This document shows, in pieces, positions 8,209 to 15,807 of a stretch of DNA of 39,632 nt. This DNA is from Bacteroidota bacterium. GTDB taxonomy: Bacteria > Bacteroidota > Ignavibacteria > Tepidaquicellales > Tepidaquicellaceae. Every line of letters begins with the position of its first letter. The stretch's first letter is position 1. The notes below the pieces were generated by a model that did not search any database, was not told the origin of the DNA, and was given only the letters and a program-made list of their open reading frames with translations. The stretch is taken from positions 1-39,632 of the forward strand of contig JAFDZR010000047.1 in NCBI GenBank assembly GCA_018266875.1. The letters are read 5' to 3'. Made by a program: the position numbers and the translations under genes.

Positions 8209-8940
8209 ATGAAGAGAGAGATATCGAAACATTACAGTCCTAATCTTAACAAAGAAATGGATATTGTCAAATACGGCGATTATGGATTTGCCTTACTGCT
8301 TTTTCCGACGGCAGCTGCGGATTTTCTTGAGTATGAAAGATTTCAGCTGATAGACGCGATCGAGCCTTATATCAATGCAGGCAAAGTAAAAGTATATTCC
8401 ATCAACAGCATCAACAACGAAAGCTGGCTTAACGATAAAATGAATCCATATGATAAAGCGGTAAGACATCAGCAGTTCAATGATTATGTAACGGATGAGG
8501 TTGTTCCGTTTATATTTGAAGACTGCAACGGAGAAGTTCCCGTGATTACCTGCGGAGCTTCACTCGGAGCGCTTCACTGCGCCAATCTTTTCTTCAGAAG
8601 ACCTGATCTTTTTGCAGGAACAATAGCAATGAGCGGATCATATGATCTTTCAGATTATTCAAAAGGATATTTTGACCAGACATGCTACTTTAATTCGCCT
8701 ATGCATTATCTCCCTAACATTGAAGACGAGAACATTCTGAATGAAATGAGAAAGAGCGATCATATACATATTCTGACCGGACAGGGAAATTACGAAAACC
8801 CTGAAGCATCAGTCAGAATATCAGAAATTCTGAACAGGAAGAACGTACCGCATGACTTGGAATTATGGGGACTTGACGTTCCGCATGACTGGCCGACGTG
8901 GAGAAAGATGGTACCTTATATAATTGAAACAAAGTTTTAA
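8209..8940 (+). CDS. Alpha/beta-hydrolase esterase (COG4947-like)
   Basis: This is a 243 aa soluble protein with the putative-esterase form of the alpha/beta-hydrolase fold. The nucleophile elbow is Gly-Ala-Ser118-Leu-Gly in 'VITCGASLGALHCANLFFRRPDLF', followed by 'AGTIAMSGSYDL'. The likely catalytic histidine is His226 in 'GLDVPHDWPTWR'; an acid probably lies in the 'ILTGQGNYENPEAS' region. There is no signal peptide. Similar proteins are annotated as esterases or feruloyl-esterase-like enzymes, but the natural substrate is not known. It sits just before glycogen synthase and is separated from it by a strong hairpin, so functional linkage is uncertain. Confidence 0.85.
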   Translation: MKREISKHYSPNLNKEMDIVKYGDYGFALLLFPTAAADFLEYERFQLIDAIEPYINAGKVKVYSINSINNESWLNDKMNPYDKAVRHQQFNDYVTDEVVPFIFEDCNGEVPVITCGASLGALHCANLFFRRPDLFAGTIAMSGSYDLSDYSKGYFDQTCYFNSPMHYLPNIEDENILNEMRKSDHIHILTGQGNYENPEASVRISEILNRKNVPHDLELWGLDVPHDWPTWRKMVPYIIETKF

Positions 8941-8961
8941 TTTTTTTTAAATACGGTTCTG

Positions 8962-9001
8962 TATCCGGAATAAACTTAATTATTCCGGATAAAATTTTTT
9001 T
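8962..9001 (+). terminator. Strong intrinsic terminator between esterase and glgA
   Basis: A perfect 12 bp stem TATCCGGAATAA/TTATTCCGGATA with loop ACTTAA is followed by AAA and then a T8-9 run. It ends only 26 nt before the glgA start, which leaves almost no room for a separate glgA promoter. Confidence 0.9.
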
Positions 9002-9026
9002 CAAATTAAATTAAAACAGAGAAATA

Positions 9027-10514
9027 TTGAAAATATGTTTTGCAGCATCGGAATGCTATCCGTTTGTTAAAACCGGAGGACTAGGGGATGTAATAGGTTC
9101 TCTCCCGAAAAGCATTTCCGAAGAAAATAACAGAAAAAAAAGCAGAGAGAAGAATGACGTCAGGATAATAATTCCTTTATACAAAGGGATAAAGACACTT
9201 GAATATGACATAAAGTGTCTGGATGAATTCGGAGACATTGCCTTGAAAATAGGTGACAAGGATGTATCATTCAGGATATGGAACGGTAAACTCCCCGGAA
9301 CGAAGATCGAAGTATATTTCATTGACTGTCCCGTTTACTTTCACAGAGAGATGCCTTACACTAATGATCCTGATGAAGATGAGAGATTTATTCTGTTTCA
9401 GATGGCAGTGATTGAAACGCTTCAGAGACTGAAATGGGCTCCGGATGTGATTCACTGCAATGACTGGCAGACCGGTCTGATCCCAGTGTTTCTCAAAACG
9501 ACATACAAATGGGATAAACTTTTTGAAAATACCTCAGTTTTTTTATCAATTCACAATATCGGATATCAGGGCAGATTTTCAGAGAGATCTGTTTATAATG
9601 CCGGCTTATCATATAATGATTATTACAACGGCGGACCATATGAACTTGACGGTGCTTTTTGTTTCCTGAAATGCGGAATACTTTATTCGGAGATTGTCTC
9701 AACTGTCAGTCCGACTTATTCCAGGGAGATACAGACATCTGAATTCGGTGCAGGTCTTGAGAATGTACTCCAGGTCAGAAAAGATGATCTTTACGGCGTC
9801 CTTAACGGAATTGATACTAATATCTGGAATCCAAAGAAAGACAAATACATTCCTTATCACTACAGCAGAAAAGAAATCGAAAATAAGTTAAAGTGTAAAA
9901 AGGAATTACTTAAGGAAGCCGAGCTTGAATTTGACGAGGAAGTTCCAGTGATCGGTATTATATCGAGATTTGCAGCACAGAAGGGACTAGAACTTCTCGT
10001 GCCTGTAATAAATGATCTGCTTAATCTTCCGCTGAAGCTTATAGTCCTGGGAAGCGGTGAAGAAAGAATGGAGGACTTTTTTGAAAAGCTCACATTCAGT
10101 TTCCCTCATAAAGTAAACGCATACATCGGATACAATAACAGATTAGCTCATTACATAACTGCGGGAAGCGATATTTTCCTGATGCCGTCAGTATACGAGC
10201 CGTGCGGGCTGAATCAGATGTACAGTCTTAATTACGGGACAGTTCCGGTGGTAAGAAAAACCGGAGGTCTTGCAGATACCGTAAGGGATTTTCATGAATA
10301 CGGAAAAGCCGGTAACGGATTTTCCTTTGATGCCCAGTCGCCGTATGCTTTGTATGATACAGTTGTAAGAGCGCTTGATACCTACAGTGATAAAAAGACT
10401 TGGAGGGAAATAATGCTCAGAGGGATGAAAGAAGATTTTTCATGGAAACATTCGGCAAAAGAATATACAGTGTTATACAAGAAAGCAATAGAAAAAAAGA
10501 AAGGATTAGCTTAA
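9027..10514 (+). CDS. glgA: Glycogen synthase (ADP-glucose type), GT5
   Basis: This enzyme transfers glucose from ADP-glucose (or UDP-glucose) to the non-reducing end of alpha-1,4-glucan in glycogen synthesis. The 495 aa length is normal. The N-terminal signature is 'ECYPFVKTGGLGDVIGSLP', with the substrate-binding Lys15-Thr-Gly-Gly. Also present are 'VIHCNDWQTGLIPVFL' and 'FLSIHNIGYQG'. The C-terminal Rossmann domain has 'ISRFAAQKGLELL' and the GT5 catalytic signature 'SVYEPCGLNQMYSLNYG' (Glu391), followed by 'VVRKTGGLADTV'. The start is TTG, chosen because the signature begins within a few residues, as in all family members. No other glycogen gene is in the window. Confidence 0.96.
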   Translation: MKICFAASECYPFVKTGGLGDVIGSLPKSISEENNRKKSREKNDVRIIIPLYKGIKTLEYDIKCLDEFGDIALKIGDKDVSFRIWNGKLPGTKIEVYFIDCPVYFHREMPYTNDPDEDERFILFQMAVIETLQRLKWAPDVIHCNDWQTGLIPVFLKTTYKWDKLFENTSVFLSIHNIGYQGRFSERSVYNAGLSYNDYYNGGPYELDGAFCFLKCGILYSEIVSTVSPTYSREIQTSEFGAGLENVLQVRKDDLYGVLNGIDTNIWNPKKDKYIPYHYSRKEIENKLKCKKELLKEAELEFDEEVPVIGIISRFAAQKGLELLVPVINDLLNLPLKLIVLGSGEERMEDFFEKLTFSFPHKVNAYIGYNNRLAHYITAGSDIFLMPSVYEPCGLNQMYSLNYGTVPVVRKTGGLADTVRDFHEYGKAGNGFSFDAQSPYALYDTVVRALDTYSDKKTWREIMLRGMKEDFSWKHSAKEYTVLYKKAIEKKKGLA

Positions 10515-10575
10515 GTAACAGGATTCTCAAAGTTAATAAACTGATTAAACCTTCTGAATTTAATTTCCAAAACAG

Positions 10576-11565
10576 ATGAGAAAATTTTTTCTTAATATTC
10601 TAAGCAGTCTTTACAGCAAGGTAAAATCGAGCAAGTCATTAAGCAGCATTTATTATTCCGTAGCCAATAAAAATTTCTTCGGGAATTTTCAGGAACAGGA
10701 AAAAATGATTGGCGACAGGATAAGGATGGATGCTTATCATAAAGGAATCAATAAATATGTGAAAGAAGGTGATATAGTAATTGATCTTGGAACGGGAACA
10801 GGCATACTCTCTTTCTTTGCAGCAAAATCCTCCCCACGTAAAATTTTTGCTATTGATCACGGAGACATAATAAAATCCGCTGAAAAGATAGCCCTTCATA
10901 ATAAAATCGGAAACATTGATTTTATAAATACAAACAGCAGGAATTTTAACATAACTGAAAAAGCGGACGTTATTATTCACGAACAGATCGGAGCTTTTCT
11001 TTTTGATGAGATGATGACTGAGAATATATCTGACCTGCGGGACAGACTGCTGAAAGAGGGCGGTAAGATTATTCCCGGTAAATTTGAAGTATATCTGGCG
11101 CCGGTAAAGCTTAAAGAATTTTCATCAGTTCCTTTTATATGGGAGCAGGATATTCACGGAATAAACTATGACTGTTTTGAAGAACTTAAGAGCAGTGATG
11201 ATTCGCGTTACGGAATACTTTCCGTAAGACCATTTGCAGTGGAAAGATTTTTATGCGAGCCGGAAAAAATTCTGTACTTTGATCTTGAGAAAATGAATAA
11301 AAGCGATATCCCGTTGAAATTCAGTTTCTCCAAAGAAATAACGGAAGAAGGAATATGCGACGGCATTTGTTTTTATTTCAAGATAATTTTTGATGAAGAA
11401 ATACAGATTGACACTAATCCGCTGAAGACTGAGACACACTGGAACATACCAATCCTGAGAACGCGCAGAAGAAAATTCAATACAGGAGATGAAATTAAAA
11501 TTAAATTCGAATGGAGCGATCCTTCAGATATTTCAACGGTCAAATGGAACAGATCGCTTGACTGA
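10576..11565 (+). CDS. PRMT-like class I SAM-dependent methyltransferase
   Basis: This is a 329 aa soluble protein with the overall plan of protein arginine N-methyltransferases. The N-terminal helix 'QEKMIGDRIRMDAYHKGI' aligns with the PRMT 'HxxMLxDxxRTxxYxxAI' segment. SAM motif I is 'VIDLGTGTGILSFFAAK' (68-84), and an acidic residue, Asp94, ends the second strand. The double-E loop 'IHEQIGAFLFDEMM' aligns without gaps to PRMT1 'ISEWMGYCLFYESM' and keeps both catalytic glutamates (Glu136, Glu145). The C-terminal beta-barrel part carries Thr-His-Trp at 287-289, the PRMT THW loop. Bacterial members are uncommon and their substrates unknown. It lies 61 nt after glgA and 210 nt before the leader ORF of the ABC exporter. 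A small-molecule or peptide substrate is possible. Confidence 0.85.
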   Translation: MRKFFLNILSSLYSKVKSSKSLSSIYYSVANKNFFGNFQEQEKMIGDRIRMDAYHKGINKYVKEGDIVIDLGTGTGILSFFAAKSSPRKIFAIDHGDIIKSAEKIALHNKIGNIDFINTNSRNFNITEKADVIIHEQIGAFLFDEMMTENISDLRDRLLKEGGKIIPGKFEVYLAPVKLKEFSSVPFIWEQDIHGINYDCFEELKSSDDSRYGILSVRPFAVERFLCEPEKILYFDLEKMNKSDIPLKFSFSKEITEEGICDGICFYFKIIFDEEIQIDTNPLKTETHWNIPILRTRRRKFNTGDEIKIKFEWSDPSDISTVKWNRSLD

Positions 11566-11685
11566 ATAACAGCTGAAGCTTTTTGAATTCAAATTTCCAA
11601 CGTGGTTTTTAATAAAATCTTCGCCGGCAGTTTATTTTCAGTTTAAAATAAACAGATCAAAATCAAAAAATTTATTTTACAAAGG

Positions 11686-11716
11686 TTGCTTTTTAAAATT
11701 AACATTCGTAATTTTG
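11686..11716 (+). promoter_or_regulatory. Strong Bacteroidota-type promoter for the leader ORF/ABC exporter unit
   Basis: TTG (11686-11688) is followed after 20 nt by TAATTTTG (11709-11716), a perfect TAnnTTTG -7 box. Transcription would start near 11723, giving a 5' leader of about 50 nt before the 35-codon ORF. This is the best promoter match found in the window. Confidence 0.7.
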
Positions 11717-11775
11717 TAGACATAAATCACGGAATTTATAAATCAAATCCAGAAGGGTGTTAATTAATAAATAAA

Positions 11776-11883
11776 ATGTTGAAAAAAAATACTTACATAT
11801 CAGTTACATGGTTTATAGCACCCATTTTCAGCATGGTGGATGCGCAAAAAAGTCCGTGGTTCAGCCGGAGGCACATAGAATAG
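11776..11883 (+). CDS. 35-aa leader peptide or small secreted peptide upstream of the ABC exporter
   Basis: A short ORF starts at an ATG preceded by AAATAAA, as at other starts here. It encodes a basic N-terminus (MLKKN), a hydrophobic core (YISVTWFIAPIFSMVDA) and a polar end (QKSPWFSRRHIE), resembling a signal peptide plus 12 residues. It lies between a good promoter and a strong terminator and directly precedes the exporter genes. Codons for Ser-Pro-Trp-Phe overlap the segment that can pair with the terminator arm, so a regulatory leader peptide is the favoured reading. A small exported peptide is the alternative. Nothing homologous is known to me, and its length makes coding status unproven. 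Confidence 0.55.
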   Translation: MLKKNTYISVTWFIAPIFSMVDAQKSPWFSRRHIE

Positions 11884-11919
11884 CCTCTGAAGCAAAAAAA
11901 GTTTTTATTAAACCGCGGA
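11853..11919 (+). promoter_or_regulatory. Putative antiterminator pairing (attenuator) upstream of the ABC exporter
   Basis: TCCGTGGTT (11853-11861, inside the leader ORF) can pair with AACCGCGGA (11911-11919, the 5' arm of the terminator), giving 9 bp with one G-U. Forming this helix would prevent the terminator. A second small hairpin, GAGGC/GCCTC (11869-11888), lies between them and spans the ORF stop codon. The layout fits ribosome-mediated attenuation; the pairing is deduced by eye and energies were not computed. Confidence 0.5.
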
Positions 11920-11947
11920 TATCAAAAGTATCCGCGGTTTTTTTTTA
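11910..11947 (+). terminator. Strong intrinsic terminator/attenuator before the ABC exporter
   Basis: A perfect 12 bp stem AAACCGCGGATA/TATCCGCGGTTT with a 7 nt loop runs into a T-run of about ten. It follows the leader ORF stop by 26 nt and precedes the exporter start by 30 nt. No promoter-like site is visible between terminator and exporter. Confidence 0.93.
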
Positions 11948-11977
11948 CACTCATAAAATTTTTAAGATAAATACAGA

Positions 11978-13819
11978 ATGAACAATTTAAAAAGATTATT
12001 TCAGATACTCGGAAGATGGAGGTGGTATTACATGCTATCGGGAATTCTTCTGATACTGGCGACTTTTATAAGAATGCTTGAACCGAAGATCCTGCAGGTA
12101 ACGGTTGACAAGGTTATTGTTTACTATCAGTCCGGCGGGAAAATCCTTTATGTACCGGATGATGCGCTGACAGTTTTTCTGTATTCAGTGCTGCCGGAAT
12201 TCAAAATTGAGAGTCCGGGGATAATACTGGTTTCACTGGGTATAATATTTCTTATAATTTCACTGCTAAGAGGATTATTCTCATTTTCCTCAAGCGCAAT
12301 TACAGCTTCATCCACTGAGAAAGCGACTAAGAATTTACGTCTGAGACTTTTTTCACACATACAGGCGCTTCCGCTTGCCTATCATTCTAAGACACCTACA
12401 GGAGAACTTGTGCAGAGATGCACGGGTGATGTAGAGACTCTCAGGAAATTCGCGGCTACACAGGTAGTGGAAGTAATAAGAATGATGGCATTATTCACAG
12501 GAGCGTTTATCATGATGTCATCAATAAATCTAACTTATGCTTTTGTATCTGTGATCTTTGTCCCTGTAATACTCATTGGAACAATATTGTTTTTCAAAAA
12601 AGAAAGTGAGATATGGACTGAGCATGAGAAGCGTCAGGATAAGCTTGCCGTAATTGTTCAGGAAAATCTTTCCGGCATAAGGGTGGTAAAGGCATTTGCA
12701 AAGGAGAATTTTGAAATTGATAAATTCACTAAACAGAATATCGAAAAGAGAAAGTGGGGATTGAAGCTTAACAAGCTGCACAGGATCTACTGGCCGTCAT
12801 CAGATTTCCTTGTGCATACCCAGATAGCTATATCAATTTTCTTCGGTGGATATCTGACTCTGAACAATCAGCTTACTGTCGGTGAATACACTGCTTTTTA
12901 CACGTATTCAATGCTGGTCACGTGGCCGATGAGAAGGCTCGGACAGCTTGTCAGCGATATGGGAATGGCGACTGTGGCAATCAACAGAATATTCTCAATT
13001 CTGGAAACGGAACAGGAAAATTATGAGGGAAAAAGCTTTTCGGAAGAAAAGCTGAAAGGAGACATTGAATTCAGGGACGTTTCATTTAATTACGAAGGAA
13101 GCGAAAAGAAAAGAGTCCTGAATGAGATCAGTTTCAAAGTGAAAGCAGGTGAGAAGATCGCGCTGCTCGGACCTACGGGAGCCGGCAAGACAACAATAAT
13201 TTCTCTTTTGCTGAGATTCTTTGATCCGGATTCAGGAAAGATACTCATTGACGGAATTGATTCAGTCAAATATTCAAAGGAATATCTGAGAAGCAGGTTC
13301 GGTGTGGTGCTGCAGAAACCGTTTCTGTTCTCTACTTCCATAAAGGATAATATTTCCTATGCAAAGCCGGATTCGCATATTGATGAAGTAGTGGAAGCGG
13401 CAGGCGCAGCCAGGATACATGACATTATCACGGAAGTTTTTCCTGATTCCTATGAGACAATAGTAGGTGAAAAAGGAGTAACGCTTTCCGGAGGTCAGAA
13501 ACAGCGAGTGACTATAGCAAGAACTCTTCTGAAGGATCCGGATATACTAATACTTGATGATTCCACTTCAGCGATTGATTCGGAAACTGAATTTGAAATT
13601 CAGCGGAAGCTAAGAAAACTGATGAAGGGTAAGACAACATTCATCATTGCTCACAGGATAACGTCTATTCAGGATTGTGACAGGATAATTGTACTTGACA
13701 AAGGAAATATCCTGGAAGAGGGAACGCATGAAGAACTTGTAAAGAACAACGGCTTTTATAAAAAGATCCTTGACATTCAGGTTTCGATCGAAGAAGAGAT
13801 TGATGCGGAAGTCAGTTAA
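11978..13819 (+). CDS. ABC exporter half-transporter, degenerate-Walker-B subunit (heterodimer subunit 1)
   Basis: This is a 613 aa fused membrane-plus-ATPase exporter. Six transmembrane helices lie in residues about 15-325 and the nucleotide-binding domain from about 360. Walker A is 'GPTGAGKTT' (398-406), the Q-loop is in 'VVLQKPFLF', the signature is canonical LSGGQ (503-507), and the H-loop is His559. The residue after Walker B is Asp528 ('ILILDDSTSAID') instead of the catalytic glutamate. This is the hallmark of one subunit of asymmetric heterodimeric exporters (TM287/288, LmrCD, BmrCD). The partner gene follows after 39 nt. Probable function is export of drugs or lipid-like or peptide compounds. 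Expression probably depends on read-through of the terminator just upstream. Confidence 0.92.
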   Translation: MNNLKRLFQILGRWRWYYMLSGILLILATFIRMLEPKILQVTVDKVIVYYQSGGKILYVPDDALTVFLYSVLPEFKIESPGIILVSLGIIFLIISLLRGLFSFSSSAITASSTEKATKNLRLRLFSHIQALPLAYHSKTPTGELVQRCTGDVETLRKFAATQVVEVIRMMALFTGAFIMMSSINLTYAFVSVIFVPVILIGTILFFKKESEIWTEHEKRQDKLAVIVQENLSGIRVVKAFAKENFEIDKFTKQNIEKRKWGLKLNKLHRIYWPSSDFLVHTQIAISIFFGGYLTLNNQLTVGEYTAFYTYSMLVTWPMRRLGQLVSDMGMATVAINRIFSILETEQENYEGKSFSEEKLKGDIEFRDVSFNYEGSEKKRVLNEISFKVKAGEKIALLGPTGAGKTTIISLLLRFFDPDSGKILIDGIDSVKYSKEYLRSRFGVVLQKPFLFSTSIKDNISYAKPDSHIDEVVEAAGAARIHDIITEVFPDSYETIVGEKGVTLSGGQKQRVTIARTLLKDPDILILDDSTSAIDSETEFEIQRKLRKLMKGKTTFIIAHRITSIQDCDRIIVLDKGNILEEGTHEELVKNNGFYKKILDIQVSIEEEIDAEVS

Positions 13820-13858
13820 AATTTAGAATTAAAAATTTAGAATTATAAAAATTTATTT

Positions 13859-15694
13859 ATGAGTAAGTTAAGAGACAGGCAGTTCAGGAATGAAGGATCT
13901 CTTTATCCTTTTCTGAAACGGCTTTTCAAATACAGTCTGAAATACAAAAAATGGCTTGCCGGATTTATAGTATTTGTGCTGGGTGTGGCAGCGGTGGAGG
14001 CAATTTTCCCATTGATATGGCTGAGTCTGCTGGATAAAGCAATAGTTCCGATAGTTGAAAAAAATAAAATAATGATACAGAACGGAACGCATGCAGATGC
14101 CGATACCGGAACGCTGGCTTATTATGTAACGATAATATTTCTGCTCGGAGCTGCATTGTCAGGATCAGTATTCATGTTCATAAACTTTGCGGGAAGGATA
14201 CAGGAGTATGTTATGTTTGACATACGGCAGGACCTGTTCAAAAAATTACAGGAGCTTACTTTTTCATTTTACGATAAAGCGGCTGTCGGCTGGCTGATGA
14301 CAAGGATTACTTCTGATACGATAAAGGTAACAGAGCTCATCTCATGGGGATTTATTGAGTTTGTATGGGGGACAGGCATGATAATTTTCTGCATTACTGC
14401 AATGCTTCTTTATAATGTAAAGCTTGCACTGATAGTAATACTGACAATCCCGGTGCTCATGATAATTTCGATAAAGGTAAGGAAACTTATACTGAAATTT
14501 TCCAGGGAATCCAGAAGATACAACAGCGAGATCACTGCAAGTTACAATGAGCACATAGTCGGAGTGGAAGTGAACAAGAGCATGGTCCAGGAAAGCCGGG
14601 CATCGGGGGAGTTTGATTCTTTAAGCGACAAGATGAGAATATCTTCCTATAAGTCGGCGTATTTTTCTGCGCTGTATCAGCCGCTTGTTATATTCGGCGG
14701 AAGCGTGGCTGCAGCACTGATAATTTTTTACGGCGGAAGCATGGCTGTGAAATTTCCTCCGGAGATCACGGTAGGTATGCTCGCAGCGTTTTTCGGATAT
14801 GCAACATTGATATATGAACCAATCCTGGATATTTCCAGATTTTATTCGCAGGCTCAGAACAGCATTTCGGCGGGAGAGAGAATTTTTTCGCTGCTGGATA
14901 CACATCCTGCTATTAAGGACAAACCCGGCGCAGAGGATTTCAATGATATAAAAGGTGACATAGAATTTGAGAATGTTTCATTTTATTATGAGAAAAACAA
15001 ACCGGTGATAGAAAACATGGATCTGAGAATTCAAGCCGGTGAATCCATTGCTCTTGTGGGTGAAACAGGCGGGGGAAAATCTTCAATAATCAATCTGATT
15101 TGCCGGTTCTATGAACCAACAGGCGGAAAGATCAGAATTGACGGAATTGATTATACAGATATGACAACTGTAAGTCTGAGAAATAAACTCGGGGTTGTGC
15201 TTCAGACTCCTCACCTGTTTTCAGGAACGATCAGGGAAAATATAAAATACGGAAGGGATGATGCTGACGAACACGAAATAATAAATTCACTCACACTCAT
15301 CGGCGGCGAAGAATTCATAGAAAGACTTGATGAAGAAGTAGGCGAGGGTGGTGAAAGACTCTCTCTGGGAGAAAAACAGATGATATCATTCTCAAGGGCT
15401 ATACTTGCTGATCCGAGAATATTCATCATGGACGAAGCAACTTCGTCAATTGATACTCTTGCAGAAGCAAAAATACAGAACGGAATTCATGAGCTGATAA
15501 AAGGCAGGACATCAATAATCATTGCTCACAGATTATCCACCATCAAGAATTGCGACAGGATAATAGTCATAAGAAAGGGAAAGATAATTGAAGACGGCAG
15601 CCACAGTCAGCTGATGAAGGCAAAGGGAAATTACTTTAATCTTTATACAAGACAGCTGAGGGAACAGAGAGAAAAGGAAATGCTGGCTAATTAA
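13859..15694 (+). CDS. ABC exporter half-transporter, degenerate-signature subunit (heterodimer subunit 2)
   Basis: This is the 611 aa partner of the upstream exporter gene. Transmembrane helices occupy residues about 30-320, with an unusually long loop after helix 1. In the ATPase domain Walker A is 'GETGGGKSS' (401-409) and Walker B is 'IFIMDEATSSID' with the catalytic Glu526 present. His557 serves the H-loop. The signature is LSLGE (501-505) rather than LSGGQ. Its degenerate signature would face the Asp528 site of the partner, so the defects fall in one ATP site and leave the other consensus. This complementarity strongly supports an obligate heterodimer. The 39 nt spacer contains a repeated AATTTAGAATTA motif and no promoter signal. 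Confidence 0.92.
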   Translation: MSKLRDRQFRNEGSLYPFLKRLFKYSLKYKKWLAGFIVFVLGVAAVEAIFPLIWLSLLDKAIVPIVEKNKIMIQNGTHADADTGTLAYYVTIIFLLGAALSGSVFMFINFAGRIQEYVMFDIRQDLFKKLQELTFSFYDKAAVGWLMTRITSDTIKVTELISWGFIEFVWGTGMIIFCITAMLLYNVKLALIVILTIPVLMIISIKVRKLILKFSRESRRYNSEITASYNEHIVGVEVNKSMVQESRASGEFDSLSDKMRISSYKSAYFSALYQPLVIFGGSVAAALIIFYGGSMAVKFPPEITVGMLAAFFGYATLIYEPILDISRFYSQAQNSISAGERIFSLLDTHPAIKDKPGAEDFNDIKGDIEFENVSFYYEKNKPVIENMDLRIQAGESIALVGETGGGKSSIINLICRFYEPTGGKIRIDGIDYTDMTTVSLRNKLGVVLQTPHLFSGTIRENIKYGRDDADEHEIINSLTLIGGEEFIERLDEEVGEGGERLSLGEKQMISFSRAILADPRIFIMDEATSSIDTLAEAKIQNGIHELIKGRTSIIIAHRLSTIKNCDRIIVIRKGKIIEDGSHSQLMKAKGNYFNLYTRQLREQREKEMLAN

Positions 15695-15723
15695 AATATA
15701 AAGCGAAAGCAGAGACAAGTTAC

Positions 15724-15751
15724 GTAACCTGCTTAAAGTTAAGCAGGTTAC
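15724..15751 (+). terminator. Long perfect hairpin after the exporter operon
   Basis: GTAACCTGCTTAA and TTAAGCAGGTTAC form a 13 bp inverted repeat around AG, extended by an outer GAGAC/GTCTC pairing. No T-run follows on the + strand, so it may be a processing or stability hairpin or a factor-assisted terminator. It lies between the exporter stop and the rsgA start. Confidence 0.5.
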
Positions 15752-15807
15752 ACGGTCTCGCTGATAACTGAATTTTAATAAAAATATTTAAAACCAAAAA
15801 ATAAAAT

